Shown here in pieces: positions 7,684-15,537 of a stretch of 52,861 nucleotides of DNA (position 1 is its first letter; every line of letters starts with the position of its first letter). The stretch comes from an uncultured Pelagibacteraceae bacterium (lineage in GTDB: Bacteria; Pseudomonadota; Alphaproteobacteria; Pelagibacterales; Pelagibacteraceae). The notes under the pieces are model-generated. The model had not been told where the DNA came from. It did not search any database and saw nothing but the letters and a program-made list of their open reading frames with translations. The stretch covers positions 1 through 52,861 of the forward strand of contig CACEOF010000007.1 in assembly GCA_902561095.1 (NCBI GenBank), written 5' to 3'. The position numbers and the translations under genes are program-made.

Positions 7684-7700
7684 GTTAAGTTTATATAATA

Positions 7701-7775
7701 TGGCGGTCCCTAGGGGAATCGAACCCCTCTTTCGAGGATGAAAACCACGTGTCCTAACCGATAGACGAAGGGACC
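7701..7775 (-). tRNA. tRNA-Glu (TTC)
   Basis: The cloverleaf reads on the minus strand: acceptor GGTCCCT with AGGGACC, D-arm GTCTATCGGTTAGGAC, anticodon loop TTTTCAT (anticodon TTC), T-arm AGGGG-TTCGATT-CCCCT, discriminator G and an encoded CCA. The anticodon stem CGTGG/CCTCG has a T-T mismatch at pair 29-41. Confidence 0.95.
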
Positions 7776-7795
7776 GAATTGCTGTTTTTTATTGT

Positions 7796-7825
7796 AAAAA
7801 AGTCTATTAATCAAGCTATAATAGA
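7796..7825 (-). terminator. probable intrinsic terminator after glpX
   Basis: The inverted repeat TCTATTA (7803-7809) and TAATAGA (7819-7825) flanks a 9-base loop. On the minus strand the stem is followed by C and six Ts (7801-7796). Position and shape fit the end of the glpX transcript just before tRNA-Glu. On the plus strand a run of five Ts follows the stem as well, so it could work in both directions. Confidence 0.5.
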
Positions 7826-7844
7826 TTTTTGATAGCAGTCAATA

Positions 7845-8786
7845 TCACCTATTTGTAACTTTTTTAATTATTTTTTTTTTACCTGAGCTTTTATGAGTAA
7901 CTAATGTTTCACTTATGAATACATTATTTTCAACTTTTATGCCTGAAACTAAATCACCCGAGGTGATACCTGTAGCACAAAAAATTGAATCTCCCATCAC
8001 AATTTCATTTAATTCATATTTTTTTGTTAAGTTAGTAATTCCCATTTTATATGCCCTTTCTTTATCTTTCTCGCTATTAAACAAAAATCTTCCCTGAAAA
8101 GTGCAATTATAAGAATCAAGAGCAGAGGCAGCCAAAACCCCCTCTGGACCACCTCCTATACCCAGAAATATATCAACACCATATTTATTATCAGTTACCA
8201 ATAAAGCACCTGATACATCTCCATCCGTTATTAATTTTATTTTGACTCCTAAATTATTTAGTTCAGAAATTATTTTCTTATGTCTTGGTCTGTCCATAAC
8301 ACAAGCAGTTATATTCTCTGGTTTTTTATTAAGATACTCACATAAATTAAAAATGTTTTCTTTAGTAGAATAGTCTAAATCGACAATTCCTTTCTCACTT
8401 ACTTTAGCTGATATTTTTTCCATGTAGGTTTCTGGAGCATGAAAAAGATTACTTTTTTCAGAAATTGCAATTACTGATAAAGCACCTGGAAGGTTATGTG
8501 CAGCAAAATTAGTACCTTCTAATGGATCAACAGCAATATCTATTTCAGGACCAGTGCCTTTACCAACTTTTTCACCAATATATAACATCGGTGCCTCATC
8601 TAATTCGCCTTCACCTATTACTATTTTACCTTTAATATCAAGATGGTTTAATTCATTTCTCATTGAATCTACAGCTGCTTTATCAGCAGCGATTTTATCT
8701 TTTCCTCCAACTAAATGATATGATGCTATAGCTGCTTTTGATGTAACGTTGATAAATTGATCTATGTATTTTTGGTCAATTGTCAT
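7845..8786 (-). CDS. glpX: class II fructose-1,6-bisphosphatase
   Basis: Removes the 1-phosphate of fructose-1,6-bisphosphate in gluconeogenesis. At 313 residues it has the usual GlpX length. The lithium-sensitive phosphatase metal motif DPLEGT (Asp87-Thr92) is present, as are GEGELDEAPMLYIGE near residues 58-72, GDVSGALLV, the glycine-rich GIGGGPEGVLAASAL and ATGITSGDL. The start overlaps the stop of the upstream transporter gene as TAATG, so the two are likely translated together. A terminator-like hairpin lies just after its stop. No sign of the second activity (sedoheptulose bisphosphatase) can be judged from sequence alone. Confidence 0.95.
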   Translation of the reverse strand: MTIDQKYIDQFINVTSKAAIASYHLVGGKDKIAADKAAVDSMRNELNHLDIKGKIVIGEGELDEAPMLYIGEKVGKGTGPEIDIAVDPLEGTNFAAHNLPGALSVIAISEKSNLFHAPETYMEKISAKVSEKGIVDLDYSTKENIFNLCEYLNKKPENITACVMDRPRHKKIISELNNLGVKIKLITDGDVSGALLVTDNKYGVDIFLGIGGGPEGVLAASALDSYNCTFQGRFLFNSEKDKERAYKMGITNLTKKYELNEIVMGDSIFCATGITSGDLVSGIKVENNVFISETLVTHKSSGKKKIIKKVTNR

Positions 8787-9778
8787 TAAATTTTTTCATC
8801 AACAAATTTATCTTGTTCTATCCTATATTCAAATTCTCTAAGACGTTTATACACACTAGCAAGTTCTATTATTGTAGGCCAAGCTTTTAGTATATATTGC
8901 ATGGATCCCTCTACCCTACCAAAAGCTCTTATTATTTGTTGCATAACACCAAGTGTCACAGCTCCTGCTACTATTGCTGGTGCTAAGAATACATATGCAG
9001 ATAGGACATTTGCTTGCAAGTAAGCAATTCTACCAATGTTAAAATATAGATATCTTAAATAACTTAAATAATGAATACTTCTTACTCCTTCAAATAATTC
9101 ATCAATAGTTTTGGGCCTTATTGTGCCATCGTCTTCAGCTATTACTAATATTTTTCTATATGCTGCTTCTTTTTTTTGTAAATCGTATTCAACTCCTACT
9201 AGCCTCAATATTAGACCTAAAATTATAAGAAAAATTGTTCCACCAATTGACCAAATTAAAGCACCAACAATTAATCCATAGTCCCAGTCCCCAAAGAAGA
9301 AAATTGGAATTCCAATACTTAAACCAAATAGAATTGGCATAAATTCAATTAAAATCATTAAAGCTTCAATCAAACTAGTACCAAGTGACTCCATAATTCG
9401 TGAAAATTTAATTGTATCTTCTTGAACCCTTTGAGCAGCACCTTCAATTTTACGTGCTTTATCATAAACAGAGTGGTACCATTCAACCATAGCAGCTCTC
9501 CATCTAAATAAATAATGTGAAGTGAAAAAACTAACTAATACAGCAACGCCAACATACATTGCAGCTAAAATGATAAAAGATAGTAAGCTTGCCCAATATT
9601 CTTCAATAGTTATAGCATTTGGAGCACTAAGGGCTTTTTGAATCATGTCATAAAATTCTCCAAACCACTCATTAATTTTAACATCAATTTTAACTTGGAT
9701 CCAAAGCGATGAGAGAATTATAAATGATCCTAGCCATGACCATAAAAACCAATTTCTTTCAGTAAAAAATCTAAACAT
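8786..9778 (-). CDS. SbmA/BacA-family peptide transporter, N-terminally short
   Basis: Inner-membrane transporter of the SbmA/BacA group, which imports peptides (bacteriocins, microcins, proline-rich peptides) using the proton gradient and has no ATPase domain. Clear family stretches are SHYLFRWRAAMVEWY, KIEGAAQRVQEDT, EAAYRKILVIAEDD and the C-terminal SVYKRLREFEYRIE. It has 330 residues against about 400 for SbmA; from memory of the E. coli protein, the first 80 or so residues (the first helices) are missing, and the frame starts at a clear ATG with no extension. It lies 3 bases after the NDUFS4-like gene and overlaps glpX by one base. Confidence 0.88.
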   Translation of the reverse strand: MFRFFTERNWFLWSWLGSFIILSSLWIQVKIDVKINEWFGEFYDMIQKALSAPNAITIEEYWASLLSFIILAAMYVGVAVLVSFFTSHYLFRWRAAMVEWYHSVYDKARKIEGAAQRVQEDTIKFSRIMESLGTSLIEALMILIEFMPILFGLSIGIPIFFFGDWDYGLIVGALIWSIGGTIFLIILGLILRLVGVEYDLQKKEAAYRKILVIAEDDGTIRPKTIDELFEGVRSIHYLSYLRYLYFNIGRIAYLQANVLSAYVFLAPAIVAGAVTLGVMQQIIRAFGRVEGSMQYILKAWPTIIELASVYKRLREFEYRIEQDKFVDEKI

Positions 9779-9781
9779 AAC

Positions 9782-10063
9782 TTATTTTAAGAAGTTATCT
9801 GCATAAGATTTTTTTACAGTTTTTCTTTTTCTAGGCTCAATTATTTCAAATTCTATTTTTTTCTTTTTTGCGTAGTTTATGGCTAGTTCTTTAGTTGAAA
9901 ATTCCAATCTTAATTCAGTTAGAGTATCATCAGAACTTTCCCACCCCATAAGAGGATTTTTTGTAGGGTCTTTTGTTTTAAATTCCAATATCCATTTATT
10001 TGTTTTTGAAAGCCCTGATTGCATTGGGCTTTTGTTTGGAATATAAATTATTGCTTTTTTCAT
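9782..10063 (-). CDS. complex I accessory subunit, NDUFS4-like (ETC_C1_NDUFA4 family)
   Basis: A 93-residue protein of the family that includes the mitochondrial 18-kDa complex I subunit NDUFS4 and its alphaproteobacterial relatives. Typical features are the early AIIYIPNKSPMQSG, WILEF, the central NPLMGWESSDDTL, the helix FSTKELAINYAKKK and the basic tail with KSYADNF. It should sit on the peripheral arm of NADH:ubiquinone oxidoreductase. Its ATG comes only 5 bases after the 3' CCA of tRNA-Pro on the same strand. Either tRNA 3' processing leaves a nearly leaderless mRNA, or a promoter lies inside the tRNA gene. Confidence 0.88.
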   Translation of the reverse strand: MKKAIIYIPNKSPMQSGLSKTNKWILEFKTKDPTKNPLMGWESSDDTLTELRLEFSTKELAINYAKKKKIEFEIIEPRKRKTVKKSYADNFLK

Positions 10064-10068
10064 AATGA

Positions 10069-10145
<77 letters not shown>

Positions 10146-10238
10146 AGAGCATTACTAATACAGTAGTTATTGATATTTTCAACTTTTAAAGCCTCAAAAT
10201 TAAAAGAATTTTAATAAATATCTGGTATATAAGAATTT

Positions 10239-10730
10239 ATGATTATTGAATGTCCTTGTAAAAAAAAAAAATTCAATATTGATATAAATTTAATACCTAT
10301 TGAGGGTCGAAATTTACAATGTGGTTCATGTGATCGTGTTTGGTTTTACAAAAAAGAAGATCCAATCCCTGAAACTGCACAAATTAATGAAGATATTCCA
10401 AGTAAAGAAAGTTTAGTTAGAGACAAAATAAATGATGAAAAATCTAAAGATAAATTAATAAAACGACCAGTTGAAGAAAATAAAAAAGCAAAATTTGAAT
10501 TATCAACCATCAAAGAAACAGAGAGTAAAGCTGACTTAGTTAAAAAGACTCAAAGTAGCAAATTATTTTCATATTTAATTGTTTTTATAATCACATTAGG
10601 GGCAATTATTATTTTATTAGATACTCTAAAAACACCTTTAATCAACATATTTCCTGAGTTAGAAGTGTTATTATTCAACCTATATGAAACATTGAAAGAT
10701 ATTAAACTATTTATTATAGACCTGTCTTAA
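10239..10730 (+). CDS. zinc-ribbon (MJ0042-type) single-pass membrane protein
   Basis: A 163-residue protein beginning with a short zinc ribbon: Cys5, Cys7, Cys28 and Cys31 in a CPC...CGSC arrangement followed by RVWFYK, as in MJ0042-type domains of alphaproteobacterial proteins. A long, charged, low-complexity linker (about 40-105) follows, then one hydrophobic helix (about 108-128) and a short tail. It is probably anchored in the inner membrane with the ribbon in the cytoplasm. Such proteins often lie near ftsE/ftsX or in other conserved places; here it precedes nhaA by four bases. Its function is unknown. Confidence 0.75.
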   Translation: MIIECPCKKKKFNIDINLIPIEGRNLQCGSCDRVWFYKKEDPIPETAQINEDIPSKESLVRDKINDEKSKDKLIKRPVEENKKAKFELSTIKETESKADLVKKTQSSKLFSYLIVFIITLGAIIILLDTLKTPLINIFPELEVLLFNLYETLKDIKLFIIDLS

Positions 10731-10734
10731 TTCT

Positions 10735-11916
10735 ATGATAAATTACATTTCAAAACCTTTTAAGTGGTTCTTTAAATTAGAAGCAGCTAGTGGATTGGTT
10801 TTATTATTTGCTGCTATCATTGCATTATTTATAAGCAATTCAAACCTAGCAGATTTATACTTCTCAACATTAAATAAATATTTATTTATTGGTATTAATA
10901 ATTTTGGATTAAAACTATCTGTAATTCATTGGATTAATGATGCTTTAATGGCAATATTCTTCTTTTTTGTAACACTAGAGATTAAAAGAGAATTTTTACA
11001 AGGAGAACTTTCAAATATAAAACAAGCCTTACTACCAATTGTTGCTGCAGTGGGTGGAATGTTGGTACCTGCATTATTTTATGTTTTTATAAATTTTGGT
11101 GACAGTGAAACTCTAAAAGGATGGGCTATACCTTCAGCTACAGATATAGCCTTCTCTCTTGGTGTTTTGTCATTACTTGGTAAAAGAGTACCTTTGTCTT
11201 TAAAAGTTTTTTTAACTGCACTAGCTATTATAGATGACTTAGGAGCGATAGTTATTATAGCTCTTTTTTACTCAGGAGACTTAAGTATAAAATATTTAAT
11301 TTTGATGTTAGCAGCATTTATCATTTTATTATTGATAAACAAATTTAATATAAAAAAATTTTTACCCTACTTGATTGTAGGATTGTTCCTATGGGATTTT
11401 ACACATAACTCAGGCGTACATGCAACAATTGCGGGTGTTCTGTTAGCTATGACAATACCCCATAGAAAACAAGAAAAAGATTTTTCATTATTAATTAAAA
11501 TTGAACATGCTATCAGTCCGTATGTTGCCTTTGGTATAATGCCATTATTTGCTTTTGCTAACGCAGGAGTATCTTTGGAAGGTTTAACTTTTGGGTCTTT
11601 ACTGAATAAAGTACCATTAGGAATTTTATTAGGGTTATTCGTTGGTAAACAACTTGGTGTTTTTATTTTTTCTTATGTGTCTATTAAAACTAAAATAGCA
11701 CAAATGCCTAATGATACGAGTTGGTATAATTTTTATGGAGTTGGTGTACTAACTGGAATTGGCTTCACAATGAGTTTATTTGTTGGAAACTTAGCTTTTG
11801 CAGAAAATATGCAGTATATGGACGGGGTTAAAATTGGTGTTTTAACTGGATCTTTATTGTCTACTCTATTTGGATATTTTTTAATACTTCTAACGCCCAA
11901 TAAACCTAAAAAGTAA
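10735..11916 (+). CDS. nhaA: Na+/H+ antiporter NhaA
   Basis: Electrogenic sodium/proton antiporter of the inner membrane, which keeps cytoplasmic pH and Na+ in check and suits a marine cell. At 393 residues it is close to E. coli NhaA. The ion-binding aspartate pair is seen in AIIDDLGAIVI (Asp167, Asp168). The discontinuous-helix motif PSATDIAFSLGVLSLLG, the NSGVHATIAGVLLA stretch and the C-terminal GLFVGKQLGVF with its conserved Lys are all present. It starts 4 bases after the zinc-ribbon gene and is followed 9 bases later by a glutathione peroxidase gene, so the three probably form one transcript. Confidence 0.96.
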   Translation: MINYISKPFKWFFKLEAASGLVLLFAAIIALFISNSNLADLYFSTLNKYLFIGINNFGLKLSVIHWINDALMAIFFFFVTLEIKREFLQGELSNIKQALLPIVAAVGGMLVPALFYVFINFGDSETLKGWAIPSATDIAFSLGVLSLLGKRVPLSLKVFLTALAIIDDLGAIVIIALFYSGDLSIKYLILMLAAFIILLLINKFNIKKFLPYLIVGLFLWDFTHNSGVHATIAGVLLAMTIPHRKQEKDFSLLIKIEHAISPYVAFGIMPLFAFANAGVSLEGLTFGSLLNKVPLGILLGLFVGKQLGVFIFSYVSIKTKIAQMPNDTSWYNFYGVGVLTGIGFTMSLFVGNLAFAENMQYMDGVKIGVLTGSLLSTLFGYFLILLTPNKPKK

Positions 11917-11925
11917 TTACAATAA

Positions 11926-12471
11926 ATGAAGAAAATGTTTTTAAATGTTATATTAATAATTATGTTTTTTTTTAACAATGTAGTTAAAGCTGAGTATGAG
12001 AAAACTTTTTATGATTTAAACATAGAGAGCATTACTGGAGAAATAATTAATTTTAAAAAATACGAAAACAAAGCAATTTTAGTAGTTAATACTGCAAGTT
12101 ATTGTGGTTTTACAAGTCAGTATGAAGAATTACAAGAACTTTGGGAGAATTATAAATCAAAAGGCTTGATAGTGCTTGGCATACCATCGGACACCTTTAA
12201 TCAAGAAAAGAAAACAAATCAGGAAGTTAAAAATTTTTGTGAGGTAAATTTTAATATTAACTTTCCTTTATCAGCTATTACTGAAGTTAAAGGAGATAAT
12301 GCTCATGAAATATTTAAGTGGGCAAAAAAAAACCATGGAAAATCAGCTGTTCCTAAGTGGAATTTTCATAAAATATTGATTAATAAAGAGGGTAAAATTG
12401 AAGATACTTTTGCATCATTTACCAAGCCTATGTCGAGCAAATTAATAAAAAAAATTGAGGGAATACTATAA
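11926..12471 (+). CDS. exported glutathione peroxidase-family protein
   Basis: Peroxidase of the GPx family, which reduces peroxides using thioredoxin or glutathione; many bacterial members prefer thioredoxin. An N-terminal hydrophobic signal (about residues 1-22, ending in VKA) predicts export to the periplasm. The catalytic segment NTASYCGFTSQYEEL holds peroxidatic Cys60 where E. coli BtuE also has Cys. The PSDTFNQEKKTNQEV segment and the PKWNFHK Trp-Asn motif complete the triad or tetrad area. A further Cys in VKNFCEVNF could be the resolving Cys. The gene ends inside the last bases of the convergent MBL gene. Confidence 0.9.
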   Translation: MKKMFLNVILIIMFFFNNVVKAEYEKTFYDLNIESITGEIINFKKYENKAILVVNTASYCGFTSQYEELQELWENYKSKGLIVLGIPSDTFNQEKKTNQEVKNFCEVNFNINFPLSAITEVKGDNAHEIFKWAKKNHGKSAVPKWNFHKILINKEGKIEDTFASFTKPMSSKLIKKIEGIL

Positions 12472-13236
12472 TTTAATTGTTAATCCATCGTGAGCTGGGA
12501 TTACATTTCTAGGTAAAATTTTTTTTAAAACTTTGTAATCTAATACGGGTGATAAATTTGTTAGAATAGCATTTTTAGGCTTAAATTTTTTAATGATTGA
12601 TAAAGATTTTTCTAAATTAAAGTGAGATGGATGAATATTATACCATAAGCAGTCAACTACGAAATATTTTAGATTTTTAAAATATTTAAAGTCTCTATTA
12701 TGTATTTTACTTACGTCGCTTATATAGGCTAATTTCTTATCTATTATAAAACAATTTGATTTTACTTTTCCATGTTCTACCTTAATAGATTTAATTTTTA
12801 CTTTTCGGTTATTATTAGATGTGAAGAAATTGTTTTTTAATTTATTTAATTTTAATGTTGCAGGATATTCTTTTGAATAGCTTTTGAAAATATAAGAAAA
12901 AGTTTTTAAGAGATATTTTGATGTAAAGCTATCAGCATAAACATTTATTGGCTTTCTACTATTTATATAGAAAGATCTTAAATCATTAATACCATGCGTT
13001 TGATCCCCATGCATGTGAGAATAAAGTACTTTACTTATCTTTTTAATTTTATGTCTTAATAATTGTTGTCTCAGATCTGGTGAAGTGTCTATCAAAATAT
13101 TTTCATCTGAAGTCTGAAATAAAGCTGAGCATCGTGTTCTATTATTTTTTTTATTTTTTGGGTCACAATTTCCATAAAATCCATCTGGTCTTGGTACACC
13201 CATTGAACTACCACATCCTAATATTATAAATTTCAT
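12466..13236 (-). CDS. MBL-fold metallohydrolase (PhnP-like)
   Basis: A 256-residue metallo-beta-lactamase-fold hydrolase of the PhnP/RNase-Z-like group. The opening ILGCGSSMGVPRPDG is typical of this subgroup, and the metal motif is SHMHGDQTHG (His74, His76, Asp78, His81). Later ligand segments are VEHGKV, YISDVSKI and the C-terminal PAHDGL. It is the last gene of the minus-strand run after tatD, a place often taken by such a hydrolase in alphaproteobacteria. The substrate is not known; PhnP cleaves cyclic phosphodiesters, but no phosphonate genes are near. The two convergent genes share 6 bases at their ends. Confidence 0.85.
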   Translation of the reverse strand: MKFIILGCGSSMGVPRPDGFYGNCDPKNKKNNRTRCSALFQTSDENILIDTSPDLRQQLLRHKIKKISKVLYSHMHGDQTHGINDLRSFYINSRKPINVYADSFTSKYLLKTFSYIFKSYSKEYPATLKLNKLKNNFFTSNNNRKVKIKSIKVEHGKVKSNCFIIDKKLAYISDVSKIHNRDFKYFKNLKYFVVDCLWYNIHPSHFNLEKSLSIIKKFKPKNAILTNLSPVLDYKVLKKILPRNVIPAHDGLTIKL

Positions 13237-13241
13237 AATTA

Positions 13242-14003
13242 TTAGCTTGAGAACAACTTATTAAAATTATTCGTTGTTATTTCGATAAGTTTTGATTTTG
13301 ATATTTCTCTAATTTCAGCAAGCTTAGCAGCGGTAAAATCAATAAATGATGGTTCATTTTTTTTGCCTCTATTAGGTACAGGTGCTAAAAAAGGACTGTC
13401 TGTTTCAATCAATATTTTTTCTAAAGGTAATGATTTGAATGTATCCTGTAAATCTATAGAGTTTTTAAATGTTATTATTCCACTTGCAGAAAAATATGAG
13501 TTCAATTGTAAAAGTTTTTCTGAAAATTCTTTAGATCCTGTAAAACAATGCATTAAAATTTTAAGATCATCATTTCTGTAAGAATTAAGTATTTCATAAG
13601 TTTCTTTTTCAGCATTTCGTGAATGAACAATTAATGGTGACTTTGTTTCGATTGATGCCTCTATGTGTACTCTAAAGCTAGATATTTGTTTTATACGATC
13701 ACTATTGTTATAGTAAAAATCTAACCCTGTTTCACCTATACCAATAATTTTTTTGTTTTCTAAGAAACTTTGAACTAATTGTTTTGAGGTTAAAAAATTT
13801 TTGTCACTTTCATGTGGATGTATACCAACTGTACCATAAATAATTTTGTCTTTATCAATCAATTGTTTTATTTTAGAAAAACTATCTATTGAGGTTGATA
13901 TCGTTAACAATTTTTCAATACCTATATCTTTAGATCTTTGTATTACATTTTTTAGATCACTTATTAATGGTTCGTGATCAAGATGACAGTGCGAATCAAT
14001 CAT
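13242..14003 (-). CDS. tatD: TatD-family metal-dependent DNase
   Basis: A 253-residue TIM-barrel hydrolase of the amidohydrolase superfamily; TatD proteins are metal-dependent nucleases linked to DNA repair and degradation. Metal ligands are seen in MIDSHCHLD (His5, His7), GETGLDFYY, the His of LIVHSRNA, HCFTGS and ETDSPFLAP. It overlaps metG by 8 bases and sits in the conserved alphaproteobacterial order metG-tatD-MBL hydrolase, despite the gene name having no link to Tat protein export. Confidence 0.93.
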   Translation of the reverse strand: MIDSHCHLDHEPLISDLKNVIQRSKDIGIEKLLTISTSIDSFSKIKQLIDKDKIIYGTVGIHPHESDKNFLTSKQLVQSFLENKKIIGIGETGLDFYYNNSDRIKQISSFRVHIEASIETKSPLIVHSRNAEKETYEILNSYRNDDLKILMHCFTGSKEFSEKLLQLNSYFSASGIITFKNSIDLQDTFKSLPLEKILIETDSPFLAPVPNRGKKNEPSFIDFTAAKLAEIREISKSKLIEITTNNFNKLFSS

Positions 14004-15537
14004 TATTTTTTTCTATTTTTTTAAAGAGTATATCTATTTTGTTTATACTATTTCCTTTAGTTAAGTATTCATTTTCTGATATGTCATTTAATTTTATATT
14101 ATTTTCATTTAGATTGAAGATTTTTAACGCCTTCAACACCGAATTGGGGATTATCGGATAGAGTAAAAAACTTATTTTTCTTATAATTTCTAAAGATGTA
14201 AAAACGATGGTATTTAATCTTATAATGTCATTTTTTTTTTTCCACGGCTCTTGATCATTAAAATATTTATTAGCCTCAAAAAGTGAATTAACTATATAGT
14301 CGACATAAAAATTTAAATTTTGTTGATCTATTTTAGATCTAATATTTTCTAAATTATCTCTAAATTTATTCAAAATAATTAAGTCATCTTTTTCAAATTT
14401 AATTTTTTCTGGTATTTTTGCATCACAATTTTTTATTGCAAAAGCAGTAACTCTTTGACATAGATTACCATAATTATTTGCCAAATCGCTATTTATACAA
14501 TCCTCTAATCTTTCTTGAGAAATATTTCCATCATTCCCAAAAGACACCTCTTTTATTAAATAATACCTTAATGGGTCTAAACCATATTCGTCAATAATTT
14601 GTAGTGGATCTAAAATATTACCTTTTGATTTAGACATTTTTTCATCACCCGAGAGTATCCATCCGTGACCATAAACTTTTTTTGGTAAATCAATTTTAGC
14701 AGCCAATAGAAAAGCAGGCCAATATACAGCGTGAAATCTTAATATATCTTTTCCAATTAAATGTATTGAGGCAGGCCAAAATTTTTTAAATAATTCATCT
14801 TTAACATTGGGATAATTTAAAGCACTTATGTAGTTAGTTAAAGCGTCAAGCCAAACATAAATGACATGACTTTTATTTCCTGGAACCTGTATACCCCATG
14901 AAAAAGTTTTTCTACTTACGGATAGATCTTTAAGTCCACTTTTGACAAAACTTAATACTTCGTTTCGTCTAGACGATGGTGAAATAAAATCAGGATTTTT
15001 TTCATAAAATTTCAATAAAGGTTTTTCCCATTTTGAAAGCCTAAAAAAATAAGACTCCTCCTCTATCCATTCGACGGTTGATTTAGAAGTAATTGAAATT
15101 TTTTTACCATCTACTTCTTCTATTTCATCCTCACTGTAGAAGGCTTCATCTGAAACAGAATACCATCCCGAATAATTAGAAAGATAAATATCATCATTTT
15201 TTTCTAACTCTTTCCATAAATGTTGTACTGTTTTTTTGTGCCTGTCTTCTGTTGTTCGGATAAAATCTGTATTAGTTAAGTTAAGTGTTTTAGATAAATC
15301 TCTGAAATTTTCACTAATTTGATCGCAGAACTCAAGTGGATCTAAACCTTGTTTCTCTGCTGATCTTTGAATCTTAAGACCATGTTCATCGGTTCCAGTT
15401 AAGAAATATACATTGTAACCATCGATAGTTTTAAATCTAGAAAAAAAATCAGCAATTATACTTGAATAAGCATGGCCCATATGAGGTCTGGCAGAGGGAT
15501 AGTATATTGGTGTTGTGATATAAAAATTTTTATCCAT
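13996..15537 (-). CDS. metG: methionyl-tRNA synthetase
   Basis: Charges tRNA-Met for initiation and elongation. Class I signatures are PSARPHMGHAYSS (HIGH-type) near residues 14-26 and EKMSKSKGN. The GTDEHGLKIQ active-site motif is present. The insertion around GWYSVSDEAFYSEDEIE lacks the cysteine knuckle, so this is the short form without the zinc-binding pairs (MetG2-like). At 513 residues it also lacks the C-terminal dimerisation domain found in E. coli. It overlaps holB by 8 bases and tatD by 8 bases. Confidence 0.96.
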   Translation of the reverse strand: MDKNFYITTPIYYPSARPHMGHAYSSIIADFFSRFKTIDGYNVYFLTGTDEHGLKIQRSAEKQGLDPLEFCDQISENFRDLSKTLNLTNTDFIRTTEDRHKKTVQHLWKELEKNDDIYLSNYSGWYSVSDEAFYSEDEIEEVDGKKISITSKSTVEWIEEESYFFRLSKWEKPLLKFYEKNPDFISPSSRRNEVLSFVKSGLKDLSVSRKTFSWGIQVPGNKSHVIYVWLDALTNYISALNYPNVKDELFKKFWPASIHLIGKDILRFHAVYWPAFLLAAKIDLPKKVYGHGWILSGDEKMSKSKGNILDPLQIIDEYGLDPLRYYLIKEVSFGNDGNISQERLEDCINSDLANNYGNLCQRVTAFAIKNCDAKIPEKIKFEKDDLIILNKFRDNLENIRSKIDQQNLNFYVDYIVNSLFEANKYFNDQEPWKKKNDIIRLNTIVFTSLEIIRKISFLLYPIIPNSVLKALKIFNLNENNIKLNDISENEYLTKGNSINKIDILFKKIEKNND

